Part shown: in pieces, positions 59,211-59,238 of the stretch
Numbering within the stretch: position 1 is the stretch's first letter
How the letters are laid out: every line of letters begins with the position of its first letter
DNA from: Candidatus Fimadaptatus faecigallinarum
Lineage (GTDB): Bacteria; Bacillota; Clostridia; Christensenellales; Aristaeellaceae
DNA: 59,238 nt
Assembly (NCBI GenBank): GCA_018714445.1
Contig: DVNK01000043.1
Span: forward strand, 1 to 59,238
Direction of reading: 5' to 3'
Program-made: the position numbers and the translations under genes
Notes under the pieces: model-generated
The model's database searches: none
What the model saw: the letters and a program-made list of their open reading frames with translations, nothing else
What the model was told of the DNA's origin: nothing

Positions 59211-59238
59211 ATGATGGGACGGCAAAGTGGTCAAATGA
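59211..59238 (+). CDS. Start of a gene truncated by the window edge
   Basis: An ATG at 59211 follows AAAGGAGGAGTAACGT, an excellent ribosome site, and the frame stays open to the edge. Only nine codons are visible, so the product cannot be named. Confidence 0.55.

Overview
The window reads as chromosome of a GC-rich, anaerobic, gut-type member of the Clostridia (Bacillota). The grounds are: an rnfCDGEAB cluster in the clostridial order; a dxs-tlyA-nadK-argR-recN block; a T-box leader before proS; a cobalamin riboswitch; sigma-A-type promoters (TTGACA/TATAAT, about 17 bp spacing); GGAGG ribosome sites; and a BofC-like protein. No rRNA, tRNA, CRISPR, IS element or prophage was recognised. Two things are unusual genome-wide: isoleucine is mostly encoded by ATA despite the high GC, and tandem repeats keep appearing, both between genes and inside dxs.

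Layout. 0.4-5.3 kb: mnmM, an acetyltransferase and rsgA, a candidate structured RNA with its own promoter and terminator, and two uncharacterised proteins. 5.5-10.8 kb: cobalamin riboswitch, btuF, a glycyl-radical-enzyme-like protein without a glycyl radical motif, btuC and btuD. 10.8-12.5 kb: T-box and proS. 13-18 kb: MBL-fold hydrolase, AadA-like nucleotidyltransferase, MATE exporter, sugar isomerase-like protein, YhhN. 18-21 kb (minus): ECF sigma factor, a zinc-finger/DUF4349 anti-sigma fusion and a SIMPL protein, probably an envelope-stress module. 21.6-25.7 kb (minus): GH29 fucosidase and a PhoB/PhoR-type two-component system. 26-39 kb (plus): polA-coaE-lytic transglycosylase-peptide-binding protein-dxs-tlyA, then nadK-argR-recN. 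39-41 kb: BofC-like gene, a small gene followed by a 35-bp repeat array, and yfbR. 41-47 kb (minus): the Rnf complex, whose RnfG carries three FMN-binding domains. 47-54 kb: 125-bp and 100-bp repeat arrays flanking a methyltransferase, a second fucosidase with an oxidoreductase, and an ABC-F protein with an upstream leader ORF. 54-59 kb: AI-2E family permease, aminotransferase, Re-citrate-synthase-like enzyme, a small lipoprotein, and the start of a gene cut by the window edge.

How the genes fit together: Rnf couples ferredoxin oxidation to NAD reduction and ion pumping, as expected of a fermentative anaerobe. The Re-citrate synthase-like enzyme with an aspartate-type aminotransferase suggests an anaerobic route to glutamate and aspartate. 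The fucosidases, Gfo/Idh/MocA enzyme and isomerase fit use of host or plant glycans. The B12 uptake genes look split between riboswitch control (btuF) and a separate promoter with a palindrome (GRE-like gene and btuCD). The most novel items are the GRE-like protein in the B12 locus, the 8 x 12-residue repeat inside DXS, the triple-FMN RnfG, the array grown from the 3' end of a coding sequence, and the candidate RNA upstream of rsgA. All functional calls rest on recognising motifs by eye; no database search was run.
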